A DNA stretch of 64,000 nucleotides from Bradyrhizobium sp. RD5-C2 (GTDB lineage Bacteria; Pseudomonadota; Alphaproteobacteria; Rhizobiales; Xanthobacteraceae), in NCBI RefSeq assembly GCF_019972155.1, contig NZ_BOVL01000009.1:178396-242395 (forward strand). Direction: 5' to 3'. Position 1 is the stretch's first letter, and every line of letters starts with the position of its first letter. The notes below the pieces were generated by a model. That model searched no databases. It saw nothing but the letters and a program-made list of their open reading frames with translations, and had not been told where the DNA came from. Position numbers and translations under genes: made by a program. Shown here in pieces: positions 25,757-34,766 of the stretch.

Positions 25757-26611
25757 GTGGCACTCAAGAACGTCATCGGAATCGATCACGCCGTGGTCAT
25801 GGTGAAAGACCTCGACAAGGCCGCCGAGAATTACAAGCGGCTCGGCTTCACCGTGTCGCCGCGCGGCACCCACAGCGCGCATATGGGATCGGGCAATTAC
25901 ACCATCATGTTCGACCCCGACTACATGGAATTGCTCGGCGTGCTGACGCCGACCGAACACAATGCTCCGGCGCGCGCCTTCCTCGAGAAGCGCGGCGAAG
26001 GCATCGAACGCATCGCGTTCACCGCCGTCGATTCCACCGCCGGCGCCGAGGAGATCCGCGCCCGCGGCTATCCGCCGATCGGGCCGACCGATTTCGAGCG
26101 CCCGGTGACCTTGCCGAACGGCACCGTCTCCGCCGCGAAATTCCGCACCTTCCAGTGGCCGACCGCCGAGGCGCCCGGCGGCGTCCGGATCTTCGCCTGC
26201 CAGCACAAGACCCGCGAGACGGTGTGGATCCCCGAATTGATGACGCACGCCAATGGGGCAAAACGCCTCAAGCAGGCGCTGATCATCTCGCCCGATCCGG
26301 CAGCCGACGCCGCGCATCTCTCCAGGATGATCGATATCGCCGTCAGAAGCGATCCCGACGGTGCGGTTGCGGTGCCGTCCGGCGGCGATCGCGCCGATTT
26401 CGTGTTCCTGACCAGGGATCAGCTCGGCAAGCGCTATCCCGGCGTGTCGCTGGATGGCCTGTCCGAGCGCGGCGGCGCCGGCCTCGTGATCGCGGCCGAC
26501 CTTGGCGCAACCGAGAAGGCGCTCGGCACGACCGGCGTCAAGAGCGGCAGCGGCATCACCGTGCCGCCGGCCGCTGCGAACGGCACCCTGCTCGCCTTCG
26601 TCAAGGCATAG
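25757..26611 (+). CDS. VOC (glyoxalase-like) family protein
   Basis: 284 residues from a GTG start (no ATG nearby; GGGAAGA upstream). The N-terminal ~120 residues form a VOC half with IDHAVVMVKDLDKAAENYKRLGFTV, where the His near residue 11 is a likely metal ligand, and YMELLGVLTP. The larger second half, including VRIFACQHKTRETVWIPELMTHANGA, resembles the Glyoxalase_3 type. These proteins bind divalent metal and act as dioxygenases, isomerases or resistance proteins; the specific reaction cannot be read here. It is divergent from the amine-oxidase gene. Confidence 0.88.
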   Translation: MALKNVIGIDHAVVMVKDLDKAAENYKRLGFTVSPRGTHSAHMGSGNYTIMFDPDYMELLGVLTPTEHNAPARAFLEKRGEGIERIAFTAVDSTAGAEEIRARGYPPIGPTDFERPVTLPNGTVSAAKFRTFQWPTAEAPGGVRIFACQHKTRETVWIPELMTHANGAKRLKQALIISPDPAADAAHLSRMIDIAVRSDPDGAVAVPSGGDRADFVFLTRDQLGKRYPGVSLDGLSERGGAGLVIAADLGATEKALGTTGVKSGSGITVPPAAANGTLLAFVKA

Positions 26612-26727
26612 CCGCCATACCATGCGCGGCGCAACGATATGCAGCGGCGCCGCGCATGTGGGGGCTAGGCACGCAAAGTTGAGACGCTAGTATCTCTCCC
26701 AAACAAGAACCGTCCAGGGAGAGAAAC

Positions 26728-28050
26728 ATGTCGCATCACCTGATCTCGCGCCGGCAGATGCTGGCCGGCACCGCCGCCGCCGGAGCGGTTGGATTGACCG
26801 GATTTCCGGCCCGCGCAGAGGTCAACTGGAAGAAATATTCCGGCACCACGCTCGAAGTCAGCCTCGCCAAGGGTCCGCGCGGCGACAATCTGCAAAAATA
26901 CATCAAGGAATTCACCGAGCTCACCGGCATCAAGGTCGAGTCCGAGCAGGTCCCCGAGCAGCAGCAGCGCCAGAAATGCGTGATCGAGCTGTCGTCGGGC
27001 AAGCCGAGCTTCGACGTCGTGCACCTGAGCTATCACGTGCAGAAGCGGCAATTCGAGAAAGCTGGCTGGCTCGCCGATCTGTCGGGCTATCTCAAGGATC
27101 CGAGCATGACGCTGCCGGACCTCGTCGAGAGCGATTTCTCGGCCGCCGGCCTGCAATATGCGCGCAACGACAAGGGCCAGATGCTGTCGCTGCCGTGGTC
27201 GGTCGACTATTTCATCCTCTACTACAACAAGGAGTTGTTCCAGAAGAAGGGCGTTGAGGTCCCGAAAACGCTGGAGGAGATGGCGGTCGCCGCAGAGAAG
27301 CTGACCGATCCGAAGGAAGGCATCTACGGCTTCGTCGGCCGCGGCCTGCGCAACGCCAACATGGCGATGTGGACCAACTTCTATCTGAACTATGGCGGCG
27401 AATTCCTCGATGCCAAGGGCAACATCCTGACCGACGGCCCCGAGGCGATCGAGGCCACCAAGCTCTATCAGCGGCTGCTGACGAAATGCGCACCTCCCGG
27501 CGTCGCCGGCTTCAACTGGATGGAATCGATGGCCTCGTTCACGCAAGGCCGCGCGGCGATGTGGATCGATGCCGACGGCTGGGCGCCGCCGCTGGAGGAC
27601 CCCGCCGCCTCGCGCGTCGTCGGCAAGGTCGGCTACACACTGGTGCCCGCGGGCCCCAAGGGCAAATTCTCGTCGACCTATGGCGACGGCATCGGCATTC
27701 CCGCGGCGAGCAAGAACAAAGAGGCCGCCTATTTGCTCTGCCAATGGGTGGTCTCGCGGGGACAAGGCGCCCGCCTGCTGCAGGCCGGCGGCGGCGTGCC
27801 GTTCCGCAACTCCGTCGTCGACGACCCCGAGGTCGCCAAGGGCGTGAAGACCAAGGAATGGCTGCAGTCGGTGGTCGATTCCGCCAAGATCTCGAAGCTC
27901 GGCCTGCCCGTCATCATCCCGGTCGCCGAATTCCGCGACATCGTCGGTGCGGCGCTGACCGCGACGTTGTCGGGCGCCGATCCCGCCACCGAGCTGAAGA
28001 AGGCGCACGAGCAATTCCGCCCCATCCTGGAGCGTAGTGAAAAAGCGTGA
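26728..28050 (+). CDS. Sugar-type ABC transporter extracellular substrate-binding protein
   Basis: 440 residues of the SBP_bac_1 family. The N-terminus MSHHLISRRQMLAGTAAAGA is a twin-arginine signal. Body phrases are LTGIKVESEQVPEQQQRQK, LSLPWSVDYFILYYNKELFQKKGVEVPKT and FTQGRAAMWIDADGW. GGGAGAGAAAC precedes the ATG. It is the first of three genes (binding protein and two permeases) joined by 4-bp overlaps. Ligands of this family are sugars, polyols or glycerol-phosphates; the actual one is unknown. Confidence 0.93.
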   Translation: MSHHLISRRQMLAGTAAAGAVGLTGFPARAEVNWKKYSGTTLEVSLAKGPRGDNLQKYIKEFTELTGIKVESEQVPEQQQRQKCVIELSSGKPSFDVVHLSYHVQKRQFEKAGWLADLSGYLKDPSMTLPDLVESDFSAAGLQYARNDKGQMLSLPWSVDYFILYYNKELFQKKGVEVPKTLEEMAVAAEKLTDPKEGIYGFVGRGLRNANMAMWTNFYLNYGGEFLDAKGNILTDGPEAIEATKLYQRLLTKCAPPGVAGFNWMESMASFTQGRAAMWIDADGWAPPLEDPAASRVVGKVGYTLVPAGPKGKFSSTYGDGIGIPAASKNKEAAYLLCQWVVSRGQGARLLQAGGGVPFRNSVVDDPEVAKGVKTKEWLQSVVDSAKISKLGLPVIIPVAEFRDIVGAALTATLSGADPATELKKAHEQFRPILERSEKA

Positions 28051-28988
28051 GCGTGGTGACACAAGCTTCGCCGGCGGCGGCCGAGAACAACGCCGCGCCG
28101 GCGCGTGAATGGCGTCCGCCGTCCTACTGGCCATTCGTGATCCCGGCGCTCGTCGTGGTGCTGGCCGTGATCATCTTTCCGTGGGTGTTCACGATCTGGA
28201 TGAGCCTGCAGGAATGGAAGGTCGGCTCGCCCACGGTCTTCGTCGGGCTCGCCAACTATTTGCGGCTGCCGACCGACCCGCGCTTCGTCGAGGCGGTCGG
28301 ACACACGCTGTCCTACACCGCGCTGTCGGTGGTGCTGCCGCTGGTGTTCGGCACGCTGGCGGCGGTGGTGTTTCACCAGAAATTCGCCGCGCGCGGCTTC
28401 CTGCGCGGCATCTTCATCATGCCGATGATGGCAACCCCGGTGGCGATCGCGCTGGTGTGGACCATGATGTTCCACCCGCAACTTGGCGTGCTGAACTATC
28501 TGCTGTCGCTGGTCGGCCTGCCGCCGCAGCTCTGGGTGTTCAACCCGACGACGGTGATCCCATCGCTGGTGCTGGTCGAGACCTGGCAATGGACGCCGCT
28601 GGTGATGCTGATCGTGCTCGGCGGCCTCGCCGCGATCCCGACCGAGCCTTACGAGAGCGCGCAGATCGACGGCGCCAATTTCTGGCAGGTGTTCCGCTTC
28701 ATCACGCTGCCTTTGATCATGCCGTTCCTGTTCATCGCCGGGATGATCCGCATGATCGACGCGGTGAAAAGCTTCGACATCATCTTCGCGATCACGCAAG
28801 GCGGGCCGGGCTCGGCGTCGGAGACCATCAACGTCTATCTCTACAGCGTCGCCTTCGTCTATTACGACCTCGGCTACGGTTCGGCGATCGCGGTGGTGTT
28901 CTTCCTCCTGATCGTGGCGCTGGCGGGGCTGTTGCTCTACCTGCGCAAGCGCCTGCTGTGGACGTCGGCACTCGGAGACGGCGCATGA
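28047..28988 (+). CDS. Sugar-type ABC transporter permease (MalF/UgpA-like)
   Basis: 313 residues starting at a GTG that overlaps the previous stop (GTGA). Six membrane helices after a ~27-residue polar N-terminus. The coupling loop is EPYESAQIDGANFWQVFRFITLPLIMPFLFI (about 205-235). It pairs with the MalG-like protein whose start overlaps its stop (ATGA). No ATP-binding gene follows, so a MalK/UgpC-type ATPase must be borrowed from another locus. Confidence 0.94.
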   Translation: MSVVTQASPAAAENNAAPAREWRPPSYWPFVIPALVVVLAVIIFPWVFTIWMSLQEWKVGSPTVFVGLANYLRLPTDPRFVEAVGHTLSYTALSVVLPLVFGTLAAVVFHQKFAARGFLRGIFIMPMMATPVAIALVWTMMFHPQLGVLNYLLSLVGLPPQLWVFNPTTVIPSLVLVETWQWTPLVMLIVLGGLAAIPTEPYESAQIDGANFWQVFRFITLPLIMPFLFIAGMIRMIDAVKSFDIIFAITQGGPGSASETINVYLYSVAFVYYDLGYGSAIAVVFFLLIVALAGLLLYLRKRLLWTSALGDGA

Positions 28989-29809
28989 ACCCGCGCTATA
29001 TTCTGGGCCGGATCGGGCTGTGGCTGTCGGTATTCGTCATCGTCTCGCCGGCGATCCTGTTCTTCCTCTGGATGGGCTCGCTGTCGCTGAAATTCGAGAT
29101 CGACAACGCCTCCTATCCGCCGGTGTTCATCCCCGAGCATTTCGCCTGGAAGAACTATGCCGACGTGTTCGCCTCCAACCGCTTCCTGACCTATTTCAGC
29201 AACAGCCTGATCGTCACCGGCTGCGCCACGGGGCTTGCGATGCTGGTCGGCGTGCCCGCCGGCTACGGCATTGCGCGGATGGCCGCGCATAAATCGGCGA
29301 TCGTGATCCTGATCGCGCGCATCACCCCGGGCCTGTCGTATCTGATCCCGCTGTTCCTGCTGTTCCAGTGGCTCGGCCTGCTCGGCACGCTGGTACCGCA
29401 GATCATCATCCATCTCGTGGTCACGGTGCCGATCGTGATCTGGATCATGATCGGCTATTTCGAGACCACGCCGCTGGAGCTGGAAGAGGCCGCGCTGATC
29501 GACGGCGCGACGCGCTGGCAGGTGTTCCGCCATGTCGCGCTGCCGATCGCGAGGCCCGGGCTCGCGGTCGCCTTCATCCTCGCGGTGATCTTCTCCTGGA
29601 ACAACTTTGTGTTCGGCATCGTGCTGGCCGGGCGCGAGACGCGCACGCTGCCGGTCGCGGTCTACAACATGATCTCGTTCGACCAGCTGAGCTGGGGCCC
29701 GCTCGCCGCCGCCGCGCTGATCGTGACCGCACCGGTGCTGCTGCTCACCGTGCTGGCACAGCGGCAGATCGTCGCCGGGCTGACGGCAGGCGCGGTGAAA
29801 GGCGGCTAG
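28985..29809 (+). CDS. Sugar-type ABC transporter permease (MalG-like)
   Basis: 274 residues from the ATG at 28985, 4-bp overlap with the preceding permease. Six helices, with the EAA loop LELEEAALIDGATRWQVFRHVALPIARPGLAVAFI (about 160-194). It is the last gene of the importer operon. A helper ATPase is not encoded in the next 20 kb. Confidence 0.94.
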   Translation: MNPRYILGRIGLWLSVFVIVSPAILFFLWMGSLSLKFEIDNASYPPVFIPEHFAWKNYADVFASNRFLTYFSNSLIVTGCATGLAMLVGVPAGYGIARMAAHKSAIVILIARITPGLSYLIPLFLLFQWLGLLGTLVPQIIIHLVVTVPIVIWIMIGYFETTPLELEEAALIDGATRWQVFRHVALPIARPGLAVAFILAVIFSWNNFVFGIVLAGRETRTLPVAVYNMISFDQLSWGPLAAAALIVTAPVLLLTVLAQRQIVAGLTAGAVKGG

Positions 29810-30056
29810 GGCAAGTTGTTGGGCCGTCGCAGGGGACCGCGGTCAAAATATCGAAAACAACCCCATGCAAAGTAGCCGGCAGCCGGCGTTCGACCAAGCA
29901 ACTTGACACGTCGGGCAACTCAGGCATACATTTCTAATATTCAGAAATCATGCAGCAGACCGGGATTACCCCTCCCAAGGGAGCGGTGAACTTCTGCCGA
30001 GCCTTGTAGCCCGGATGAAGCGCAGCGTAATCCCGACATCAGCTGTGTCGTATATC
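29810..30056. other. Intergenic gap at the edge of a lower-GC stretch
   Basis: 247 bp without a gene. GC content falls visibly from here on. Bases 30007-30038 (TAGCCCGGATGAAGCGCAGC onward) match a short element I recognise as frequent in Bradyrhizobium intergenic DNA. Confidence 0.5.
30007..30038. repeat. Short dispersed element (TAGCCCGGATGAAGCGCAGC core)
   Basis: A single partial copy of an element that I recognise from Bradyrhizobium-type genomes, usually ending in AATCCGGG. Here the second arm is degenerate (AATCCCGAC). Identity rests on memory of the motif and not on another copy in this window. Confidence 0.45.
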
Positions 30057-30491
30057 TCAGACCTCAAAATCACTGTCGCGCAAAGAAATCCGCGTCTCCT
30101 GTGCCAAATCAATCAATGACGAGCAAAACAGGGCAAGCGCGCCTATGAACAGCAACGCAACTCCATATTCGTGCGGTATCCTGTAATACGCACTCCCAAA
30201 TGCGACGATGATGATAAGTCCGGTGAAAATTGCGGAGATGACCGCACAAATTAAGGCCCGGTTCAGTAAGGCCGCTCGACGTTTGAGACGCGATAGATCG
30301 GCTTTCAAATAGGCCTTGGAGGCATTGTCATCCGGGATGGCGTGCAGAAACTGCGCCCTGTCGACCACGCGGTTTATCCTCCCACTCAGCACCGAAATGA
30401 AGTTCGCAACGGCGCCAAGTAGGAAAGCCGGAGCTGCAACAGTCGCAATGATACTGCTGAGCTGGTCAATGGAAGGTGTCACCGGCAGCAT
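30057..30491 (-). CDS. DUF2721 domain membrane protein
   Basis: 144 residues with three hydrophobic segments (about 10-35, 78-103 and 109-128). The conserved DUF2721 pattern is the start SIDQLSSIIATVAAPAFLLGAVANFISVLSGRINRVVDRAQ and the central basic segment LSRLKRRAALLNRALICAVISA. Function is unknown for the whole family; it is a small inner-membrane protein. Base composition is lower in GC than neighbouring operons, suggesting later arrival. It is downstream of the DUF1254 gene on the same strand, 12 bp after its stop, so the two may share a transcript. Confidence 0.85.
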   Translation of the reverse strand: MLPVTPSIDQLSSIIATVAAPAFLLGAVANFISVLSGRINRVVDRAQFLHAIPDDNASKAYLKADLSRLKRRAALLNRALICAVISAIFTGLIIIVAFGSAYYRIPHEYGVALLFIGALALFCSSLIDLAQETRISLRDSDFEV

Positions 30492-30503
30492 TTTTGAACT
30501 GCT

Positions 30504-31943
30504 CTAGCTGCTTGTGACCTTCCGTACAGGTGGCGGTTTCCATGTTCCGTTGATGATCGATGGCGACTTTTCGTTCGGCCAATACATGCGCAGCATTAGG
30601 ACAAACTTGCCTGCAGGCGCAGGAAGCCAGTTGCTCTCCTTGTCGGAACCCGGACTATCCTTTTGGATGTAGAGATCCACCGAACCGTCCGGATTGGGTT
30701 CGAGGTTCTGGCGAGCACTGATGGACTGGCGGTTGATCGAATTTGGGACGAAGAAGTAATTCTCGTCATACATCGTGAGCGACCAAAAGCCTCCGACCGG
30801 GGGAAGCCGCCCTTTCGGGAAGTGCATGATGTACTTGTTGCTGCCAACATAATCCTTGCCGTCGGCGTCCTTCTGCGATGTTGGATAGCACGCATCCTGA
30901 ATGCGGTTGGCACCAAGCCCGATTGCCGCGATAAGAGCGCGGTTGAGATAATTAGTGCCATAGATGCCTGCTTCGCCATCGAACGCCCAGCCATTGTCGT
31001 TTCTGATCGCCTTGTTGACCTTGAACTGGAGCATGATCCGATCAAAGGCGACCTGTGGGACGCGCTTGGCAAACGCAGCATCGAACTTGCTCGCGTCAAA
31101 ATCCTTGCCGGGGATAAGGCCGATCTTCGCGAACTTGGCGATCTCGGCAGCGTCAGCGGGCGCTGGCGGATTGCGCTTCATGAGTTGCGCAAGAAGGGTA
31201 AAATAGCCAGCGGCGTCCAGACGATTGACCTGATCGCGAACTGCCGTCTTCATATCGATTGAAGTATCGACCTTGCCTGCCGGCGGCGCATACGCTTTGC
31301 CATAAGCGCTGAGCGGGACGAGCTTGAACTCATCCTGTGCTGCATGCACGGCCGCGTAATCCTCTGGCGTGCCAGTGCAATAGATGCGACCCAAAATCCA
31401 GACGATACTCGTCGGTGACTTGTATTCCTTGACACCAGCGGGCAGCGTTCCCTTCCAGCCCGGTCCGGTGATCGCGTAGTTCTGTGCTTTCGTGCCGGTC
31501 GTGCGCTTGCCCGGCACCTGAAAGACATTGGTCCAGCCATCCAGCATCGGAAACAGGAAGTAGCGGTCCTTCATGTCTGGCATGCTCAAGACCCAAGGTT
31601 CGTCGCCCACGTCGATCCAGGCGGTTGTGTAGAGCGTATCGGCATTGGGCGCTGTGACGTCCTTGAAGCTGGCATCCGGGTACTTACGGAGCTTGATGAG
31701 TTGCCCCATCGGCCCGCGTGTGCCCTCTACTGACGCAACATTTGTCATGACCCGGCGGGTCATCTCCATTGTCACGAGAGCATAGCCATAAATGTATGCA
31801 TCTTGGGCAAGCCAGAAGTCTTCGCCGCCCTCCAACGCCCTGACCACTGGGCCATCAAACTCGGCGCGAGCTGCGCGCGAAAGTGCAATAGTCGAGATTG
31901 CGGTGCCGATCCCCGCAAGCGCTTGGCGACGGTCTATAGACAT
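30504..31943 (-). CDS. DUF1254/DUF1214 domain exported protein
   Basis: 479 residues. A twin-arginine-like signal (MSIDRRQALAGIGTAISTIA) precedes the DUF1254 domain (YIYGYALVTMEMTRRVMTNV, then PNADTLYTTAWIDVGDEPWVLSMPDM) and a C-terminal DUF1214 domain (GFWSLTMYDENYFFVPNSINRQSI to EKSPSIINGTWKPPPV). Proteins of this architecture are common and secreted in proteobacteria; no enzymatic role is established. It heads a likely two-gene unit with the DUF2721 gene. Confidence 0.9.
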   Translation of the reverse strand: MSIDRRQALAGIGTAISTIALSRAARAEFDGPVVRALEGGEDFWLAQDAYIYGYALVTMEMTRRVMTNVASVEGTRGPMGQLIKLRKYPDASFKDVTAPNADTLYTTAWIDVGDEPWVLSMPDMKDRYFLFPMLDGWTNVFQVPGKRTTGTKAQNYAITGPGWKGTLPAGVKEYKSPTSIVWILGRIYCTGTPEDYAAVHAAQDEFKLVPLSAYGKAYAPPAGKVDTSIDMKTAVRDQVNRLDAAGYFTLLAQLMKRNPPAPADAAEIAKFAKIGLIPGKDFDASKFDAAFAKRVPQVAFDRIMLQFKVNKAIRNDNGWAFDGEAGIYGTNYLNRALIAAIGLGANRIQDACYPTSQKDADGKDYVGSNKYIMHFPKGRLPPVGGFWSLTMYDENYFFVPNSINRQSISARQNLEPNPDGSVDLYIQKDSPGSDKESNWLPAPAGKFVLMLRMYWPNEKSPSIINGTWKPPPVRKVTSS

Positions 31944-32148
31944 GCTGGACCTTCCCTGCCTCCTTCAGAGAGGAACAGGGCGGGGTCCATTCACCTTGAT
32001 CTATATCAAGAAGGCAGAAGGTCTGCTCTGGGTCAAAAGCCGCCGGCAGCGGCCGAGCCTAGGGACTACCGGTTCTCTTCGGAGTGCCAAAGCTCCCAGG
32101 GGTCATCCAGACCGTCATCTATGGGATCAGCGGACATCTGGGCCAACG
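31944..32148. other. Intergenic gap upstream of the DUF1254 gene
   Basis: 205 bp holding the DUF1254 promoter and the end of the araC-type transcript. I find no conserved site or strong terminator in it. Confidence 0.35.
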
Positions 32149-33111
32149 TCATTCGGCAACTTCTGCTTCCTGAACGTCCCCTTGCCTTCCTCCGCCGTCA
32201 GATCGTCGAGCTGCTCGGTACCGGCCTGGCGATACGCCGTGATGCCGATTGAACAGCTTCGAAAACGCCGCCGCGGTCTCGTAACCGACCCGGCTTGCAA
32301 TTCGTGCGATCGGCTCGTCGCTGGTTTCGAGCAGGAACGCCGCCTCTGCCATCCGGCGTTCGACGACATAACGATGCATGGACTGGCCGACGAGCTTGGT
32401 GAAACGGGCCGAAAAAGCCGAGCGGCCGAGCCCAACGCGCTGGCCGAGGTCGCTCAGAGCCCAGGGCCGCTCCGGGCTTTCGTGGATCAGCTTGAGTGCG
32501 GGCCCGATGTGCGGGTCCGATATCGCCCCGAGCCACCCGCCTTCTCCGGGACCGAGAGACTTGATCCAGTTTCGCAATACCTCGACGAAGAGCACTTCCG
32601 TAAGTCGTGAGAGCGCGACGCGTTGGCCGGGACGCTCCTGCGCGGACTCGCTGACCATGCGACGCAGGATCGCTTCAAGCCACTCACCGTCCGCCGTTGG
32701 CTTCAGCAGGAGCACGGGCGGAAGTAGCTCCAGCACGCTGCCGAACAGCGGCCGTGAGACCGTGAAATTGCCGCAGATCATGGTCGAGAGCGGCTTTGCA
32801 CGACTGCCGTGACGAACGACGCCAAGACGCGGAGACGATCGATCGATATCAACAATCTGCAAAGGCTTGGCCCGGCGATCCGAATAAAACACATGGGGCT
32901 CGCCGCGAGTAATCACGACAAAATCGCCCTCCGTCATCTGGATTTCCTGTCCCTGTCCGAGCGCAAGGGTCGCCGAGCCGCGGCTGAGATAGTGAAACAG
33001 GGCGTAGGGGCGCGCCGGCAACTCCAGATTCCAGGGATGGCCGAGCTCGAAGTGAAAGAGCAGCGTCCCGCCGAGACGAACGCGATCGAGCACCTGGGCC
33101 AGTATGTCCAT
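32149..33111 (-). CDS. AraC family transcriptional regulator with cupin domain
   Basis: 320 residues from the ATG at 33111 (MDILAQVLDRVRLGGTLLF). The N-terminal Cupin_6-type sensor is shown by FHFELGHPWNLELPARPYALFHYLSRGSATLALG and DFVVITRGEPHVF. The C-terminal double helix-turn-helix of AraC type spans about 205-300 (PWALSDLGQRVGLGRSAFSARFTKLVG and PIARIASRVGYETAAAFSKLFNRHHGVSPGRYR). It is divergent from the exported alpha/beta hydrolase gene, and the 215-bp space between them is the natural target. AraC regulators of this cupin type commonly control an adjacent oxidoreductase or hydrolase. Confidence 0.93.
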   Translation of the reverse strand: MDILAQVLDRVRLGGTLLFHFELGHPWNLELPARPYALFHYLSRGSATLALGQGQEIQMTEGDFVVITRGEPHVFYSDRRAKPLQIVDIDRSSPRLGVVRHGSRAKPLSTMICGNFTVSRPLFGSVLELLPPVLLLKPTADGEWLEAILRRMVSESAQERPGQRVALSRLTEVLFVEVLRNWIKSLGPGEGGWLGAISDPHIGPALKLIHESPERPWALSDLGQRVGLGRSAFSARFTKLVGQSMHRYVVERRMAEAAFLLETSDEPIARIASRVGYETAAAFSKLFNRHHGVSPGRYRAARRSDGGGRQGDVQEAEVAE

Positions 33112-33326
33112 GCGGGCGAGATTAGACCGGCGGACGATCCGACACAACATACGGACGATCGATCTCTATCGTCCGAAAGGCCGGCGGAATAGGTCACGTC
33201 GCGGCGGGCCGACGTCACGTACGGCAACCATTTCGCCGATGGCAGATGGAAGAACCGCGACCTTGCTGGAAACGCCTGTCCATTCCTCCGGACCGTGTTC
33301 GTCCGTTACGCCAACAGGAACAATCA
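33112..33326. promoter_or_regulatory. Divergent control region, araC-type gene / hydrolase
   Basis: 215 bp between two divergent starts. AraC-family binding is expected here, but I could not pick out a convincing direct repeat. GGAAC sits seven bases before the hydrolase ATG. Confidence 0.4.
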
Positions 33327-34097
33327 ATGCGCAATATCTTCCTCTCAGCCGCCACCGTACTTCTGGCCGGAACGACGTTGGTCGGCTCCGTCCATTCCGC
33401 CGAGCTGCCCAAGGGAGCAGCCCACAACATCGTGCTCGTGCACGGCGCTTTCGTGGACCAGACGAGCTGGCAGCCCGTTGCCGATATTCTCACGAAGAAA
33501 GGCTACAACGTCACGCTCGTCGAAAATCCGCTCACTTCCCTTACCGCTGACGTCGATGCCACCAAGCAGGCGCTCGCGAAACAGGACGGCAAGACCGTCC
33601 TCGTCGGCCATTCGTGGGGTGGCATGGTCATCACGCAGGCCGGTAACGATCCCAAGGTGTCGGCGCTCGTTTACGTCTCCGCTTTCGCGCCGGAGGTCGG
33701 TGAATCCCTCGCGTCGCTGGCAAAGGCCGGCCCGCCGACCGAAGGCGGCAACGCGATCCATCCCGATGCGAAGGGCAATTTGTACATCGATCCCAAGGTG
33801 TTTCCGTCAGCCGTCGCGGCCGACCTTCCTCCGGAAATTGCTGCGCACCTGGCCAACACGCAGCTTCCGTTGAACCACGTTGCGTTCGAAGCCCCGGTCG
33901 ACGTTGCAGCCTGGCACGACAAGCCGACGTTCTATGTCATCAGCACCAAGGACAAAGTCCTTGCGCTCGCGGCCCAGAAGTCGTTCGCAGCCAGGATGAA
34001 GGCTCAGACGACGGAAGTCGCCGGCAGCCATGCCTCGCTCGTCGTGCATGCGAAGCAAGTTGCCGAGGTCATCGAAAAGGCAGCGCTCATGAAGTGA
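33327..34097 (+). CDS. Exported alpha/beta hydrolase
   Basis: 256 residues from the ATG at 33327 (AGGAAC upstream). Signal peptide residues 1-24 (MRNIFLSAATVLLAGTTLVG to SVHSAE). The hydrolase fold is shown by NIVLVHGAFVDQTSWQPVADIL (oxyanion HG) and the nucleophile elbow VGHSWGGMV, with Ser near residue 97. The catalytic His is likely in EVAGSHASLVVHAKQ close to the C-terminus. It resembles EstC/methylesterase-type serine hydrolases of soil bacteria, made periplasmic here by the signal. It is divergent from an AraC regulator and upstream of a small NTF2-like exported protein. Confidence 0.9.
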   Translation: MRNIFLSAATVLLAGTTLVGSVHSAELPKGAAHNIVLVHGAFVDQTSWQPVADILTKKGYNVTLVENPLTSLTADVDATKQALAKQDGKTVLVGHSWGGMVITQAGNDPKVSALVYVSAFAPEVGESLASLAKAGPPTEGGNAIHPDAKGNLYIDPKVFPSAVAADLPPEIAAHLANTQLPLNHVAFEAPVDVAAWHDKPTFYVISTKDKVLALAAQKSFAARMKAQTTEVAGSHASLVVHAKQVAEVIEKAALMK

Positions 34098-34104
34098 CGG
34101 TACC

Positions 34105-34132
34105 GCTCCCGGCGCGTTCGCGCCGGGAGCGC
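34105..34132 (+). terminator. Strong 12-bp hairpin between hydrolase and NTF2-like gene
   Basis: CGCTCCCGGCGC, GTTC loop, then the exact complement, starting 8 bp after the hydrolase stop. Without a T-run it may attenuate rather than end transcription into the next gene. Confidence 0.6.
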
Positions 34133-34179
34133 GCACGCTCGCTCAAAGAATGCAGAACGTATCGAACGGAAATTCCTGC

Positions 34180-34707
34180 ATGTACAAGACGATTCTTGTC
34201 ACTCTCATTGCCTCGGCTCTTGCCACCGGAACTGTCGCGGCTGCTCCCGCCGTCAGGAAAGAGCCGCTGGATGCTGCGACCCTCGGCGCGATAAAATCGA
34301 AGTTTGGCAGGCTGATGGAATTGGCCAACAACCACGATTTCAAGGCGCTGCATGCGATGTTCTGGCAATCGCCCTCAACCCTGCTGGTGGCCAAGAGCGC
34401 GATCCCGTCCGAGGGGAACTGGGCCGGGTTTTGGGGCAACGAGGCGGTTGATCAGAAGCTGCATGATATCGGCAGCTCCGGTCCGGTCGTACTCGAGCCA
34501 GATTATTCGAAGCTCAGGGTTGTCGGCCTGACGCACGACGTCGCCGAGTCCTACGTGCCGATGAACATCACGGTCTCTTATGCGGGCCAAGATGGAGCAG
34601 CCAAGCCGTTTCTCATGATCATCAATTGGCTTCGCGTCGGAAAGGACTGGAAGATCGCTTCCGAAATCATTCTGCCGGTGCCGCCCGCACCCGCCGCGAA
34701 GGGTTAG
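34180..34707 (+). CDS. NTF2-like (SnoaL-type) exported small protein
   Basis: 175 residues from the ATG at 34180 (MYKTILVTLIASALATGTVA); an ATG at 34150 would add ten polar residues in front of the signal peptide. The mature part looks like a cone-shaped NTF2-like fold: helix LGAIKSKFGRLMELANNHDF, then KALHAMFWQSPSTLLV, and beta strands ending MIINWLRVGKDWKIASEIILP. Such domains often act as small periplasmic isomerases or binding proteins; no active residues can be assigned. It follows the exported hydrolase by 82 bp and probably shares its AraC-controlled expression. Confidence 0.78.
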   Translation: MYKTILVTLIASALATGTVAAAPAVRKEPLDAATLGAIKSKFGRLMELANNHDFKALHAMFWQSPSTLLVAKSAIPSEGNWAGFWGNEAVDQKLHDIGSSGPVVLEPDYSKLRVVGLTHDVAESYVPMNITVSYAGQDGAAKPFLMIINWLRVGKDWKIASEIILPVPPAPAAKG

Positions 34708-34766
34708 GCACTTCGATCCGGCCAGGGCTACGCGTTGATGAGTCCGCGCCCCAATCTCATCTTGCC

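Noticed and set aside
26668..26690. Sigma-54-like AGGCACG...GTTGA before the sugar ABC operon
   Set aside because: Spacing is one base too long and the -12 GC is missing.
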